DNA from: Phycisphaeraceae bacterium
Lineage (GTDB): Bacteria > Planctomycetota > Phycisphaerae > Phycisphaerales > UBA1924
Direction of reading: 5' to 3'
Length of the DNA: 64,000 bases
NCBI GenBank assembly: GCA_020639155.1
Contig: JACKHF010000001.1
Span: 1,240,001-1,304,000 of the forward strand
Under the pieces are notes generated by a model that was given only the letters and a program-made list of their open reading frames with translations, was not told the DNA's origin and did no database searches. The number at the start of each line of letters is the position of its first letter. The first letter of the stretch is position 1. Positions 7,985 to 17,863 of the stretch are shown here, one piece after another. Position numbers and translations under genes: made by a program.

Positions 7985-8515
7985 TTATGCACGACGGCGG
8001 CGCGTCGCGACCAGTCCACCGACACCAAAGAACGCAACCGTTCCTGGAGCTGGTACGAGCGTGATCACAACGTTATTCCATTGTGTAACCTGGCCATTGG
8101 CTATCGCTGCATAAAAACTGAAAGACCATTCTCCGACGGAATCTCCGAGATTGAGTGCGTATGTCGCGTCGATTGTTTGTGAAGCAGACATATTCGACGG
8201 AGCTGTGCCACTTACGAATGACGGTCCTGTCCATTCGAAAAGTTCGTAGTAATAGTCAAACCCGTGTGCGTCGTTAATCTGCATTCCCATGCCGGATTGG
8301 ATGCCATTGTTTGTAACAGGGAGTGCATCAGCGTGGATATGAAATCCAGTCACACTCATACTGGTAGGCACGTTGAATGTCACACCAAACGACCAGAAGT
8401 TGCCCTGCCCATCATCGAATATCTCCCCAGTATTTCCAACATCCAGAATAATCTGGGCTGCGGAGGGGAATGCGAGAGCAGCAATAGAAATGAGACCGAC
8501 CATACTCTTTTTCAT
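7985..8515 (-). CDS. PEP-CTERM-like secreted protein (VPAPG variant)
   Basis: 176 residues. A signal peptide (MKKSMVGLISIAALAFPSAAQ) is followed by a beta-rich domain of about 125 residues. The C-terminal sorting tail consists of VPAPG, a hydrophobic stretch (VAFFGVGGLVA) and a TRRRR cluster. Such tails are recognised by exosortase-type transpeptidases in families with VPEP, so the protein probably ends up on the cell surface or in exopolysaccharide. It is a paralogue of the next minus-strand gene: both share GNTG.IFDD near the start, an ADAL..TN segment and NNVVITLVPAPG. Function of the body is unknown. Confidence 0.85.
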   Translation of the reverse strand: MKKSMVGLISIAALAFPSAAQIILDVGNTGEIFDDGQGNFWSFGVTFNVPTSMSVTGFHIHADALPVTNNGIQSGMGMQINDAHGFDYYYELFEWTGPSFVSGTAPSNMSASQTIDATYALNLGDSVGEWSFSFYAAIANGQVTQWNNVVITLVPAPGTVAFFGVGGLVATRRRRA

Positions 8516-8684
8516 AGCGCACTCTTATTTGATATAATCTAAACCACTTCCCAATCACTTCGACTGCACCACGTTAGAGGTGTTTACTTTGCCGAGAACC
8601 TCGTCGATTCAGCGTATTCTAACCGAAAACGTTCGGCTGCAAAGGTTTTTTTTCAAAGAATCAGTTACTTCTGTAGCAAAAAAA

Positions 8685-8708
8685 ACCCAGAAACATTTTT
8701 TTCTGGGT
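8685..8708 (-). terminator. intrinsic terminator
   Basis: ACCCAGAAA (8685-8693) pairs with TTTCTGGGT (8700-8708). On the minus strand the stem is followed by eight T residues, a textbook rho-independent terminator for the PEP-CTERM-like gene ending at 8739. Confidence 0.85.
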
Positions 8709-8738
8709 GCCTTTGCATATTGAAATCGACTTTGTGTC

Positions 8739-9257
8739 CTAGTTGCGACGGCGGCGCATCGCGACGAGCCCGCCTACGCCGAGTAGTGCGACCGGTCCTG
8801 GTGCGGGGACCAGTGTGATGACGACGTTGTTCCACTCGGTTGTTTCGCCGAAGGTTTGCGCAGCGAAGAAGTTGACTGTCCAGTCGCCCGCCGAGTCGCC
8901 GAAGTTGAAGTCGTAGTTGGCGTTGATGGACTGCGCCGCTGCAGAGTTGGCGGGTGTCATACCTGTGCCGCTGAACCAGCCCGTACCAAGCAGAACGAGT
9001 TCGGAACCGTTTGGCGCGGTGAGGCGCATTGCCATGTCGGTCTGATCACCGCCGTTGGTTGCTGCGAGCGCATCCGCGGTGATGTTGAACCCAGTGATGC
9101 TGCCACTTGTTGCGACATTTATGGTTGTACTGAACGAGTTCGAGCTCCCACCGAACAGATCATCAAAGATCGGGCCTGTATTACCGACGTTGAGCACTTG
9201 GGCTGATGCGACCGATGCAAGCCAGGTTGCTGCGACGAGTGCGAGTGTTCTCTTCAT
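8739..9257 (-). CDS. PEP-CTERM-like secreted protein (VPAPG variant), paralogue
   Basis: 172 residues from the ATG at 9257, which has AGGAC just upstream; the longer frame to 9335 adds a non-signal leader and is rejected. A signal peptide (MKRTLALVAATWLASVASAQ) is followed by a beta-rich domain and the tail VPAPGPVALLGVGGLVA with MRRRR. It is close enough to the neighbour at 7985-8515 to be a tandem duplicate, though each copy has its own terminator. Likely surface-sorted by an exosortase system, none of which is encoded in this window. Ligand or activity unknown. Confidence 0.87.
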   Translation of the reverse strand: MKRTLALVAATWLASVASAQVLNVGNTGPIFDDLFGGSSNSFSTTINVATSGSITGFNITADALAATNGGDQTDMAMRLTAPNGSELVLLGTGWFSGTGMTPANSAAAQSINANYDFNFGDSAGDWTVNFFAAQTFGETTEWNNVVITLVPAPGPVALLGVGGLVAMRRRRN

Positions 9258-9598
9258 ATGTCCTGTCTCCCTGTGGTGTGCTCGCGCGCGAGCGGGTACG
9301 AATGTGCTGGTGCAGGCTCTCTCCTTCACGCACACAGCGGGTTGCTATGCACTGCGCAATAGCAGAACACAGGCAATGCGCGTGTTGGCGCATCGCATGG
9401 ACATACCAGCCGATCCAGTTGCGGCTGATTGCAGATAGCATGGGAGGAAGCAGCGATGTGGAGCGCTGGGTGTCTCTCTGTCTCCTCCTTCGCCGGAGCC
9501 TTTCAGTTCCGGGATGGATATGTTAAGGGAAAATCGATGAAGTTTGGTTGAAAATCACGAAAATAAGCAAACTATCGGGTTTTCCACAGATTCGCAGC
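9258..9598. other. intergenic region with no gene supported
   Basis: It lies upstream of the PEP-CTERM-like gene and downstream of the carboxypeptidase gene, both on the minus strand. A perfect 14-bp palindrome (GCTCGCGCGCGAGC, 9280-9293) sits in the leader of the former and could be an operator or chance. The part near 9520-9590 is AT-rich. No convincing ORF or RNA gene was seen. Confidence 0.5.
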
Positions 9599-12373
9599 TC
9601 AGAACCTGTTCAGCGTGGGGCCGAGGACAATCGCGTTCAGGAGCAATCGATTGCCAGCATGATGGAACGCTCTGATTGTGACATCATCGGAGAAACTGAT
9701 GACCGAGCCGCTGCCGACGCGATGGTGTGATACAAACGCGCCAGAGCCAATCGATTTCAGCGCTCGCGGGCCTGCGAGCCCACCGACAGCGGTCGCGCTG
9801 CCGCTACCGTCCGCGATGAACTGCGCGATGACGGAGCCGTTGGGCGCGACGGGTACCGTTGACGATCCCTGCTTAATTACACCCATGTATGGAAGCGATC
9901 CTGCGCTGAGTGGGTGCGTTGTGTCCACACGAGTGATGAGCATCGCGCCAGAGATGCGTGAGGCAATCGGCTGATCCTTGCGTTCGGCAAATGTCATCGC
10001 AACATTTGGATCGCGATCATCATCATCTTCGTCGTCTTGGTTATTGTTTCGGCCGCGTTCACGCTGGCCGGTGTTTGATTCTGCAGGGTCTACGCCTGCG
10101 ATCTCGCGATTTGCCCACGCGCCAGAAGACCCTGATGCGACGACAGTGCCACCAGAGCGCACCCATTCCTTCACCGCGTCGAGAGAGCCGCCGGAAAGCG
10201 AGGCGCCCGACGGGAGTACGAGCACGGTGTAGTCGTCGAGATTGACGCGCCCGAGCGAGTCAATGTTTACAACGGTGTGCGGTACCTTGTGCGCCACATC
10301 AAGAAGATGCCAGTGCTGACCGAACGAGTTCGCACTCACGCGTCCGCCCGATGCGAGCAATATCTTCGGCATCTTCACCTCGGGGTTTGCGTTCACTCCG
10401 AAGGCCTTGCCGTGCTCGGGAAGCGATCGGTCAACAACGGTGACGCTTGCGCCGGTTTCTGCGATCGCACGCGCGACATCATGGAGTGAGTGGTCGGGGT
10501 TCATCATCGCGGGCACGATAATAGAGCCTGCGGCATACGTGCGTCCGTACATGGTGAACGGCTCGTCCGCTGCTTTGGCGTAGACATTCAGATTGAGCAT
10601 TGCGCCCAACGCGTCGGCGAACTTGTTCTGTCCAGCTGCGATGATGACAGCGACCGGATTGTTACCGTTGGTCTGGTCGAGAATGATCGCGCGGTTATCG
10701 AATGGTTCTGTGACAGGCTCAAGATTGCTCCATTCGAGCGCCGTGATATCGGTCTCGGCGTAGTACGCGTGCAAACCGAACGTGAGAGGGATGGACCATC
10801 CAGAGATGTCGTATGTCTCGGGATCGCTGACGTATGTTGCGCGCTCGAAGAGTGCGCGGATCAATCGGCCCATCTCCTGATCTGTGCGCACGATCCATGT
10901 GCCCTCGGGGAACGACATCTGCGGATCAGCCAGATTGTTTCCTGTGTCGTATCGTTTGAACTGCGTTGTGTCTGACAACTCGCTTGTCGTGCGCATGATG
11001 TCGATGCCGTGCGACTTGCAGATATAGAGCAGCGTGTTCATGACGGCTGGGTCGTTGTCGGGCAGGATTGCGATGGATCGCAACCCCGTCTTGTCGCGCA
11101 CAGAATCCCGGTAGAACTGGTGGAATCGCCAGAGTTGCTCGTGGCGCCATTCGGCGGTTGCCTGCAGGTAGTTGATACTTGTCAGGAAGTGATGGCGGAT
11201 CCTATCGCCCAGCGTGAGTGTGTACTGATCACTCACCTCGATTGCAAGCGATGCAGCAGAGTGGCCGCCCTTCTCGCACAGCAACCCGATCGCGCCGTGG
11301 TAACATGGCAGCACCTTGCCGTACCCGGGATAGAGATAGTCGAAACGCTCGCGCGTCGCGTACATCAGTCCTTCCGCGTCGAATACTTCGGCATTGGATT
11401 GTCCGTACCGGTTAAACCATTTTCGGGAAACATCGGGGATGTTCGCGTTGTACGGCTCATCACCCGCGCCGAAGAAGTACGGGTTGTTGTGCCCCTGCTC
11501 GTGGTAGTCGATGTGCAGTTGTGGCTTGAACTTTGTGTAGACCTTGATACGCGCCTGCGACTCGGGCTGGGTCAGCCAGACCCAGTCGCGGTTCAGGTCG
11601 AACAGATAATGGTTCACACGCCCGCCAGGCCATGGCTCGTCATGCTCACGCGCGTCGGGATTCGGATTTGTCCCTTTGCCGAGCGTGTCACGTATCCAGT
11701 TCACGTATCGCTCGCGCCCGTCGGGGTTCAGGCACGGATCGATCACGATCACGCACTTGTCGAGTACTTCGGTGATCTCTTTGTTCGTGCCGGCAGCGAG
11801 CATGTGCGCAACAAGTAATGCGGTTTCCGTGCTTGATGGCTCATTTCCATGCACGTTGTAGGACAGCCAGACAATGGCTGGGTTCTCGTCGACAATCTCG
11901 CGCACGCGGTCCTCGGTGATGCCTTTCTCGTTATCTGAAACATCACGGATGCGTGTCAACTCATGGTTCTTTGCAAGGATGGTGTCGAGATTTGCCAGAT
12001 TCTTCGGCGAGCTGATTGTCATATAGATGAGTGGTCGATCCGCGTGTGTTCTGCCGTATTCCTCTATGTTCACGCGGTCGGATGCCTCTGCGAGCAGCTT
12101 GAAGTAGGCGATGGCGTCGGGATGGCGCGTGTACTGATCGCCAATCTCGTATCCAAGGAACGACGCTGGCGTGGGGATGGCTTTGTCGAAAGTGAGGTCT
12201 TCGATGCGAAGACGCTCGGGCGAGCCGACGCGATATCGGCCTGAGTCGCGCTGATACTCGTTGCTTGGTGTTTGCTTGATCACCAGCGGCTGGGCGCATG
12301 AAGCCCATGTGAAGCAGAGTGACGCGATCGAAAGTGCGAGCGCGGTGTGTCGTGGCTTTGCGTGTCGTGTCAT
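9599..12373 (-). CDS. secreted M14-family zinc carboxypeptidase
   Basis: 924 residues from the ATG at 12373 (the frame extends 36 codons further upstream without a signal-like sequence). The N-terminal hydrophobic stretch ends ...CFTWASCAQ, so it is exported and possibly lipidated at Cys. The catalytic domain (about 60-400) shows the zinc motif VHGNEPSSTE (His and Glu ligands), NPDGRERY, FDLNRDW and the third-ligand region HIDYHEQGH. The C-terminal half includes a Rossmann-like segment (VLVLPSGASLSGG...VREWV-type) similar to the amidotransferase-like domain often fused to large M14 peptidases. An acidic Asp/Glu-rich linker (NNNQDDEDDDD) lies near residue 780. It probably trims peptides from the periplasm or cell surface. 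Confidence 0.9.
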   Translation of the reverse strand: MTRHAKPRHTALALSIASLCFTWASCAQPLVIKQTPSNEYQRDSGRYRVGSPERLRIEDLTFDKAIPTPASFLGYEIGDQYTRHPDAIAYFKLLAEASDRVNIEEYGRTHADRPLIYMTISSPKNLANLDTILAKNHELTRIRDVSDNEKGITEDRVREIVDENPAIVWLSYNVHGNEPSSTETALLVAHMLAAGTNKEITEVLDKCVIVIDPCLNPDGRERYVNWIRDTLGKGTNPNPDAREHDEPWPGGRVNHYLFDLNRDWVWLTQPESQARIKVYTKFKPQLHIDYHEQGHNNPYFFGAGDEPYNANIPDVSRKWFNRYGQSNAEVFDAEGLMYATRERFDYLYPGYGKVLPCYHGAIGLLCEKGGHSAASLAIEVSDQYTLTLGDRIRHHFLTSINYLQATAEWRHEQLWRFHQFYRDSVRDKTGLRSIAILPDNDPAVMNTLLYICKSHGIDIMRTTSELSDTTQFKRYDTGNNLADPQMSFPEGTWIVRTDQEMGRLIRALFERATYVSDPETYDISGWSIPLTFGLHAYYAETDITALEWSNLEPVTEPFDNRAIILDQTNGNNPVAVIIAAGQNKFADALGAMLNLNVYAKAADEPFTMYGRTYAAGSIIVPAMMNPDHSLHDVARAIAETGASVTVVDRSLPEHGKAFGVNANPEVKMPKILLASGGRVSANSFGQHWHLLDVAHKVPHTVVNIDSLGRVNLDDYTVLVLPSGASLSGGSLDAVKEWVRSGGTVVASGSSGAWANREIAGVDPAESNTGQRERGRNNNQDDEDDDDRDPNVAMTFAERKDQPIASRISGAMLITRVDTTHPLSAGSLPYMGVIKQGSSTVPVAPNGSVIAQFIADGSGSATAVGGLAGPRALKSIGSGAFVSHHRVGSGSVISFSDDVTIRAFHHAGNRLLLNAIVLGPTLNRF

Positions 12374-12683
12374 GGTGGGCTGTGCTTTCGCGAGAGAAAT
12401 ACCGGGGCGCGATGCGTCCGGATGATGAACGGTCGAGTGACGCTCTGCAAACCGCTGAAACGGTGTTTGCCATCCCAGCATACAACATCAACCACACAGA
12501 AATGTGCGTGTGGAGGTTGTGAACTGTCATCCCGGCAGGCGTATACCGTGATCTAGCGACAAAAATCAACAATAACTGGCACCAAGCCATATTTCTATAG
12601 GACCTTGTGGCGTATCACCCATGTATCTTCCTGCATCAAAGCTGGCGCGCTGATTGCATTTGCACTCGTGAAGGAGTTCATTC
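12374..12683. other. divergent promoter region between carboxypeptidase and clpB
   Basis: An AT-rich segment around 12560-12605 (CATATTTCTATAGG) is the best place for the clpB promoter. No CIRCE-type inverted repeat or clear heat-shock sigma box was recognised. Nothing else is supported here. Confidence 0.45.
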
Positions 12684-15440
12684 ATGGGACCGGACAGATT
12701 TACGACACTCGCTCAGCAGGCACTCGCAGACGCGCAGATGGACGCGACCGGGCGTTCCAACCCCGAGGTTGATCCGCTGCACCTGCTGTGCGCATTGGTG
12801 AATGATGCGCGCGGCCCTGGCGCTGCGATCGTCTCCCGCGCGGGGTACGAGCCCAAGCGCGTGCTCCAGATCGCTGAAGCGGAACTCGGACGACTGCCGT
12901 CACAGTCCGGCGGCGCCATGCGCGGCACGGGACGCGCGATGATGGAAGTGCTTGCGCACGCAGACAAGTACGCGAAGAAGCTAGGCGACGCGTACATCTC
13001 GAGTGAGCATCTGCTCTACGCGGTATCAACGGTGAACTCCGGCGCAAAGACCGTGCTCGACACCGTTGGTCTCAACACTCGTGCGATCGAGGATGCGATC
13101 AAGCAGATACGCGCAGCGTCCGGCGTCGAGTCCATCCAGGACCAGAACGCTGAGGGATCGTTCGAGGCGCTCAAGAAGTACTCTATCGATCTGACAGAGA
13201 AAGCCCAGCAGGGCAAGCTCGACCCAGTCATTGGGCGCGACGACGAGATCCGTCGCTGCATGCAGGTGCTCTCGCGCAGAACAAAGAACAATCCTGTGCT
13301 TATTGGTGAGCCCGGCGTTGGCAAGACTGCTATCGCCGAGGGGCTTGCGCTCCGCATTGTGAATGGTGATTGCCCCGAGCAGATGAAGGGCAAGCGCATT
13401 GTGGCGCTCGACGTTGGTCAGTTGCTCGCCGGCGCAAAGTTTCGGGGAGAGTTTGAGGAACGACTGAAAGCGGTTCTTCGCGAGGTGCAGGCTGCCGAGG
13501 GACAGGTGATCCTGTTCATCGACGAGCTGCACACGATCATCGGCGCTGGTGCAGCCGAGGGCGCGGTCAGCGCAGGCAACCTGCTCAAGCCAGCGCTTGC
13601 GCGCGGCGAGCTTCGGTGCATCGGCGCAACAACACTCGACGAGTACCGCAAGCACATCGAAAAAGACCCTGCGTTCGAACGCAGGTTCCAGCAGGTGTAT
13701 GTGGATCAGCCGACCGTCGAGGAGACCGTCGCAATCTTGCGCGGACTCAAGGAACGCTACGAGGCCCACCATGGCGTGCGCATCAAGGACGAGGCACTGC
13801 TCGCAGCTGCGCAGCTTTCGAACAGATACATCACCGATCGCTTCCTCCCGGACAAAGCAATCGACCTTGTTGATGAGGCTGCATCGCGACTGCGCATCGA
13901 GATCGACTCCGTTCCGACAGAGCTTGACGAAATACGACGCAGGATCATGCAGCTGGAACTCGAGCGGGAAGCGATCAAGCTGGAGTTCGGCGACAAAACG
14001 GATTCCTCGCGTGAACTTGCACGCATCGAGAAGGAACTCGCCGAGCTGAGCGAGACAAACAACGCGCTGACCGAGCGTTGGGAGAATGAAAAGCAGGATC
14101 TCGACGCAGTAAAATCTATCAAGTCAAAGATCGATCTCAAGCGAATCGAAGCGGAACAGGCGCAGCGTCGCGGCGATCTGGAGGCGGCAGCGCGCATCAC
14201 CTACGGTGAGATCAAGGACCTGGAGCGCGAGATGGCGCAGGCGGAAACTGCCCTCGATGCGCGTCAGGCTGCCGGCGATTCCATGGTCAAGGAAGAGGTC
14301 GATGCAGAGCAGATCGCAGACGTTGTCGCGCGCTGGACCGGCATTCCCGTTGATCGCATGATCGAGTCGGAACGCGACAAGCTCATCCGCATGGAAGACT
14401 TCCTTGCCAATCGAGTTGTTGGCCAGGATCACGCGCTCAAGGTTGTTGCGGACGCGGTCCGCAGATCGCGGTCCGGACTTTCTGATCCTGATAAGCCCAT
14501 CGGCTCGTTCCTGTTTCTCGGCCCGACGGGTGTTGGCAAGACCGAGACATGCAAGGCGCTGGCGCAGTTCCTCTTTGACACAGAGGAAGCACTTGTGCGC
14601 ATCGATATGTCCGAGTACATGGAGAAGCACGCGGTGTCGCGCCTCATCGGCGCGCCTCCCGGGTATGTTGGATACGAAGAGGGCGGCGCACTGACCGAAG
14701 CGGTCCGCCGGCGCCCGTACTGTGTCATCCTCATGGACGAGATCGAGAAAGCACATCCGGACGTGTTCAATATCTTGCTGCAGCTTCTTGACGACGGTCG
14801 CCTGACTGACGGGCAGGGACGCACAGTGAGCTTCCGCAACACCATCGTTGTCATGACCAGCAATCTTGGATCGCAAAAGATCCAGCAGATGACCGAGGAC
14901 GGCGCAGAAGACTGGGAGATCGAAGCGCAGGTGCGCAACCTCATCCGTCACGGTCCGGGTGTCGATGTCGAGGGCAAGGGCATGACGCCCGACATGGAGA
15001 GCGGCAAACTCAACGCGCATCTGAATGTTGAGACGCGCGGGGCGTTCTTCAGGCCCGAACTCCTCAATCGCATCGACGAGACGGTTGTGTTCCATCAGCT
15101 GCGTCGCGAGAACATCGCGTCCATCGTGGACATCCAACTCGCAAGACTGCGCACACGTTTGCGCGAGCGCGACATGTCGATCGAGTTGACGGCAGAAGCA
15201 GTCGCGAAGCTCGCAGCCGAAGGATGGGATCCCGCGTTTGGTGCACGCCCTCTGAAGCGCGTGATCCAGCAGCGGATCGAGAACCCGCTGGCGACGAAGC
15301 TGCTCCAGGGCGATCTTGGCGCGGGCGACCATGTGCTGGTCGATGTGACGGGCGACTCGTTCACTTTCACGAAGTCAGCCAGACCGGCCGACGTAGACGT
15401 GGAGCCGAAGCCGAACGGTGCGGGTGTGGGCAGCGCGTAA
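12684..15440 (+). CDS. clpB: ATP-dependent disaggregase ClpB
   Basis: 918 residues. This AAA+ chaperone threads aggregated proteins through its hexameric pore with DnaK help, in the cytoplasm. In order: N-domain (1-150), NBD1 with Walker A GEPGVGKT near 208 and Walker B ILFIDELH near 274, the coiled-coil M-domain (about 395-540) that distinguishes ClpB from ClpC and ClpA, NBD2 with Walker A GPTGVGKT near 612, and the GARPLKR sensor-2 region near 851. About 35 residues between NBD2 segments (GPGVDVEGKGMTPDMESGK) look like an insertion. The start has GAAGGAG upstream. A single gene followed by its own terminator. Confidence 0.97.
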   Translation: MGPDRFTTLAQQALADAQMDATGRSNPEVDPLHLLCALVNDARGPGAAIVSRAGYEPKRVLQIAEAELGRLPSQSGGAMRGTGRAMMEVLAHADKYAKKLGDAYISSEHLLYAVSTVNSGAKTVLDTVGLNTRAIEDAIKQIRAASGVESIQDQNAEGSFEALKKYSIDLTEKAQQGKLDPVIGRDDEIRRCMQVLSRRTKNNPVLIGEPGVGKTAIAEGLALRIVNGDCPEQMKGKRIVALDVGQLLAGAKFRGEFEERLKAVLREVQAAEGQVILFIDELHTIIGAGAAEGAVSAGNLLKPALARGELRCIGATTLDEYRKHIEKDPAFERRFQQVYVDQPTVEETVAILRGLKERYEAHHGVRIKDEALLAAAQLSNRYITDRFLPDKAIDLVDEAASRLRIEIDSVPTELDEIRRRIMQLELEREAIKLEFGDKTDSSRELARIEKELAELSETNNALTERWENEKQDLDAVKSIKSKIDLKRIEAEQAQRRGDLEAAARITYGEIKDLEREMAQAETALDARQAAGDSMVKEEVDAEQIADVVARWTGIPVDRMIESERDKLIRMEDFLANRVVGQDHALKVVADAVRRSRSGLSDPDKPIGSFLFLGPTGVGKTETCKALAQFLFDTEEALVRIDMSEYMEKHAVSRLIGAPPGYVGYEEGGALTEAVRRRPYCVILMDEIEKAHPDVFNILLQLLDDGRLTDGQGRTVSFRNTIVVMTSNLGSQKIQQMTEDGAEDWEIEAQVRNLIRHGPGVDVEGKGMTPDMESGKLNAHLNVETRGAFFRPELLNRIDETVVFHQLRRENIASIVDIQLARLRTRLRERDMSIELTAEAVAKLAAEGWDPAFGARPLKRVIQQRIENPLATKLLQGDLGAGDHVLVDVTGDSFTFTKSARPADVDVEPKPNGAGVGSA

Positions 15441-15465
15441 GGGCACGTTTTCAGTATGAATACAG

Positions 15466-15493
15466 AAGCCCAGGGATTGCAATCCCTGGGCTT
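15466..15493. terminator. intrinsic terminator, perfect 28-bp palindrome
   Basis: AAGCCCAGGGATTG is followed directly by its exact reverse complement (15466-15479 with 15480-15493). It lies 26 nt after the clpB stop and belongs to the CCCAGGGAT family. The downstream run is TTATTT, so termination rightward is plausible. Confidence 0.75.
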
Positions 15494-15638
15494 ATTTGGA
15501 CGTAGAATATGAAACGGTGGGTTTCAGATGCATCCGTGTGGCTGAGAATGTCACAATCGCGCAATTGGTGGCTGGAAGTGGCGAATTGTGTGAACAGGGT
15601 GCCCCAATTTCCGGTATAAAGAAGGTGGAGGACTCGTC

Positions 15639-17426
15639 ATGGTCGAAATCCGCTCGCTCGTGAGTGCTGCTGCCAAGCGTCTGCTTGCCCGTTCCATCCT
15701 GTGGTGGTTGACAGTCTGTTTGACTGTTGCTGCTGGTGTGACGCTGCTGCTGCGCGTGCTTGACGCGTTCTTTGTGTGGTCGTTCGCATGGTCGACTGCG
15801 CTGCTGGTCATCGGTGGCGCGTCGGTTGTTGCTGCGGTTGTGATCGCGATTGTGACGCGCCCGAAGGCCGAGGCTGTTGCGCGCGAGGTCGATGAGCGAG
15901 CGAACCTGCGCGAGTCTATCTCCACCGCGATGTGTGTCGAGCAGGCCGACGACGCGTGGTCGAAGGCTGTTGTGCAGACCGCGCGCGAGAAAGCTGTGAC
16001 TGTCAAACTCCGCGAGGTGCTTCCTGTGCGGGCACCGCGATACTGGTTTGCGCCGTTTGGTGCAGCTGCGGTTGTTGCGCTCATGTTCTGGATGCTGCCA
16101 GAGCACTTCAAGTGGACGCAGGCAGGCCAGAAGGAAGAAGCTCGGCGCGAGTTTGTGAAGGTTGAGCAGCAGATCAAGGATGAGCAGAAGCAGCTTGAGG
16201 AAGCGCTCAAGAAGGCTGGGATTGAAGTCACTGATCTATCGCCCGACTTCACAAAGGAAGGCGAGTACGGCAGGCCACAGAGCGTTGATCAGCTCAAGCG
16301 CGAGGCGATCAAGCAGCGCAACCGCGTGCAGGAGCAGCTTGAAAAACAGCTGAACTCGGGCGAGAAATCGCAGATGCTCCGCGACATGAAGCGGGCAATG
16401 CGTCAGATGAAACTGCCGGAGAAGGGCCCGCTTGCCGAGGTGCAGAAGAATCTTGCCAAGGGTGATTTCTCCAAAGCGAAGGAAGAGTTACAAAAGCTGA
16501 CCGAGAAACTGGCAAGCTCGGACATGAAGGCCGAGGATGCGCAACAACTCAAGAAGCAGATGAATGATCTTGCGCAGCAGATGGAGAAGCTGGCAGACCA
16601 GAAACAATCCCTTCAGCAGAAACTGCAGAACGCAGGCATGAGCCAGGAGCAGGCGGAGAAGCTCGCATCTGATCCGTCGCAACTGCAGAAGGCGCTGGAA
16701 CAGATGCAGTCGATGTCGGCTGAGCAGAAGCAAGCGCTGATGAACGCAGCCAAGGCATCTGAAGCTGCGCAGAAGATGATGCAGAACATGGCAAAGTCCA
16801 TGCAACAGTGCAGCCAGTGCATGAATCCCGGACAGGACGGCAAGCCCGGCGCCATGAGCCCCGAGGGCATGCAGGCGATGCAGGAAATGGCAGGGCAACT
16901 CTCCGAGATGGAGATGACCGCCGAAGCGATGCAGGACATGAAGAACGCGCTAGCCATGTGCAACAACCCCGGTGATAAACCGGGCAACGGCAATGGTGAT
17001 GGCAACGGCAACGGCGATGGTCAGGGCAATGGCAAGGGCAACGGCCAGAACCGGTATGGCAACAGCGACAAGTTCAAGCCCGGTCAGGTCCAGAGCCAGG
17101 GCAGTGGAACCGGCGGTCCGGGGCGCGGCAATGGTGCCGATCCTGATGACGAGGAAGCGGCCTTCGAGACAGAGGAAAGGAAAGAGAATGCCAAGCCTCG
17201 CAGCGGTCCGATCATTGGACAGACGCTGATCAACGGCGATACGTTCCGCGGCGAGTCACGCGCAGCGTTCCGCAAGTTGGTGCCCGACGCGATCGATCGG
17301 GCCGAGGAAGCGATCGAGAAGCAGACGGTGCCGCTGGAGTATCATCGAGCAGTGCGCGAGTATTTCAATCGTATGCAATCGAAGCAGTCTGGTGAGCCAG
17401 CGAAGGATGCCGAAGAGGGGAAGTAG
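15639..17426 (+). CDS. membrane protein with long Gln/Met/Lys-rich coiled-coil domain
   Basis: 595 residues from an ATG after AAGGTGGAGG. Two transmembrane helices (about 21-43 and 50-72) are followed by a soluble stretch and a third helix (about 134-153). Residues 160-440 are strongly helical and rich in Gln, Lys, Met and Glu. Then comes a Gly/Asn/Asp/Gln low-complexity linker (about 447-485) and a charged C-terminal segment with LPLEYHRAVREYFNRM-type sequence. It resembles large planctomycete membrane proteins of the DUF4175-like kind, often found near MoxR/VWA genes, but no such partners lie here. The role is unknown; envelope organisation is a guess. Confidence 0.82.
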   Translation: MVEIRSLVSAAAKRLLARSILWWLTVCLTVAAGVTLLLRVLDAFFVWSFAWSTALLVIGGASVVAAVVIAIVTRPKAEAVAREVDERANLRESISTAMCVEQADDAWSKAVVQTAREKAVTVKLREVLPVRAPRYWFAPFGAAAVVALMFWMLPEHFKWTQAGQKEEARREFVKVEQQIKDEQKQLEEALKKAGIEVTDLSPDFTKEGEYGRPQSVDQLKREAIKQRNRVQEQLEKQLNSGEKSQMLRDMKRAMRQMKLPEKGPLAEVQKNLAKGDFSKAKEELQKLTEKLASSDMKAEDAQQLKKQMNDLAQQMEKLADQKQSLQQKLQNAGMSQEQAEKLASDPSQLQKALEQMQSMSAEQKQALMNAAKASEAAQKMMQNMAKSMQQCSQCMNPGQDGKPGAMSPEGMQAMQEMAGQLSEMEMTAEAMQDMKNALAMCNNPGDKPGNGNGDGNGNGDGQGNGKGNGQNRYGNSDKFKPGQVQSQGSGTGGPGRGNGADPDDEEAAFETEERKENAKPRSGPIIGQTLINGDTFRGESRAAFRKLVPDAIDRAEEAIEKQTVPLEYHRAVREYFNRMQSKQSGEPAKDAEEGK

Positions 17427-17435
17427 CAGACTCAC

Positions 17436-17825
17436 TCAGTTTGATCCCTCAACCTCAATCTCCACAACGAACTCCGGCAGGATCAGCTTTGACACCTCGA
17501 CCATCGTCATGCACGGATGGTGCCCCTGCATTATCTCGGTGTGCGCCTTTGCATAATCTGCTGATCGTGCGATGTCTGTCACGAACATGCGCACGCGCGT
17601 GATGCAGGTGTGGTTGGTTTGTAACTCTTTGAGCGCTTTGAAGATGATCTCGTAGCAGCATCGTGTTTGGGCGTATGGCTCGTGCGGAGCGTGGGGTGTG
17701 CCGTCGTCATTGACAGCAACTGTGCCAGAGACGATGATTGTGTTTCCCGTACGGATCGCTCTGCAGTATCCGACAGATTGCTCCCATGGCGAGCCGGAGT
17801 AAACACGAGTCAAGGCCGCTTGCAT
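17436..17825 (-). CDS. RidA family (YjgF/Hmp) protein
   Basis: 129 residues, the usual RidA length. Family members deaminate reactive enamine/imine intermediates from pyridoxal-phosphate enzymes. The sequence shows GNTIIVSGTVAVN, a Cys-containing mid-region, and RMFVTDI, whose Arg is the substrate-carboxylate binder in RidA. The typical Glu near the C-terminus appears in PEFVVEIEVEG. The two Cys before YEIIFKALKEL and the divergent surroundings suggest a paralogue (Rid subgroup) rather than RidA itself. It converges on the membrane-protein gene, 9 nt away. Confidence 0.88.
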   Translation of the reverse strand: MQAALTRVYSGSPWEQSVGYCRAIRTGNTIIVSGTVAVNDDGTPHAPHEPYAQTRCCYEIIFKALKELQTNHTCITRVRMFVTDIARSADYAKAHTEIMQGHHPCMTMVEVSKLILPEFVVEIEVEGSN

Positions 17826-17863
17826 TGTCTGCTCCCTGCTGGGTCGATTCCCTGCGATGCGTT

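Noticed and set aside
14124..15332. 402-codon open frame antisense to clpB
   Set aside because: It is a shadow of the GC-rich clpB frame, without ribosome-binding site or recognisable motifs.
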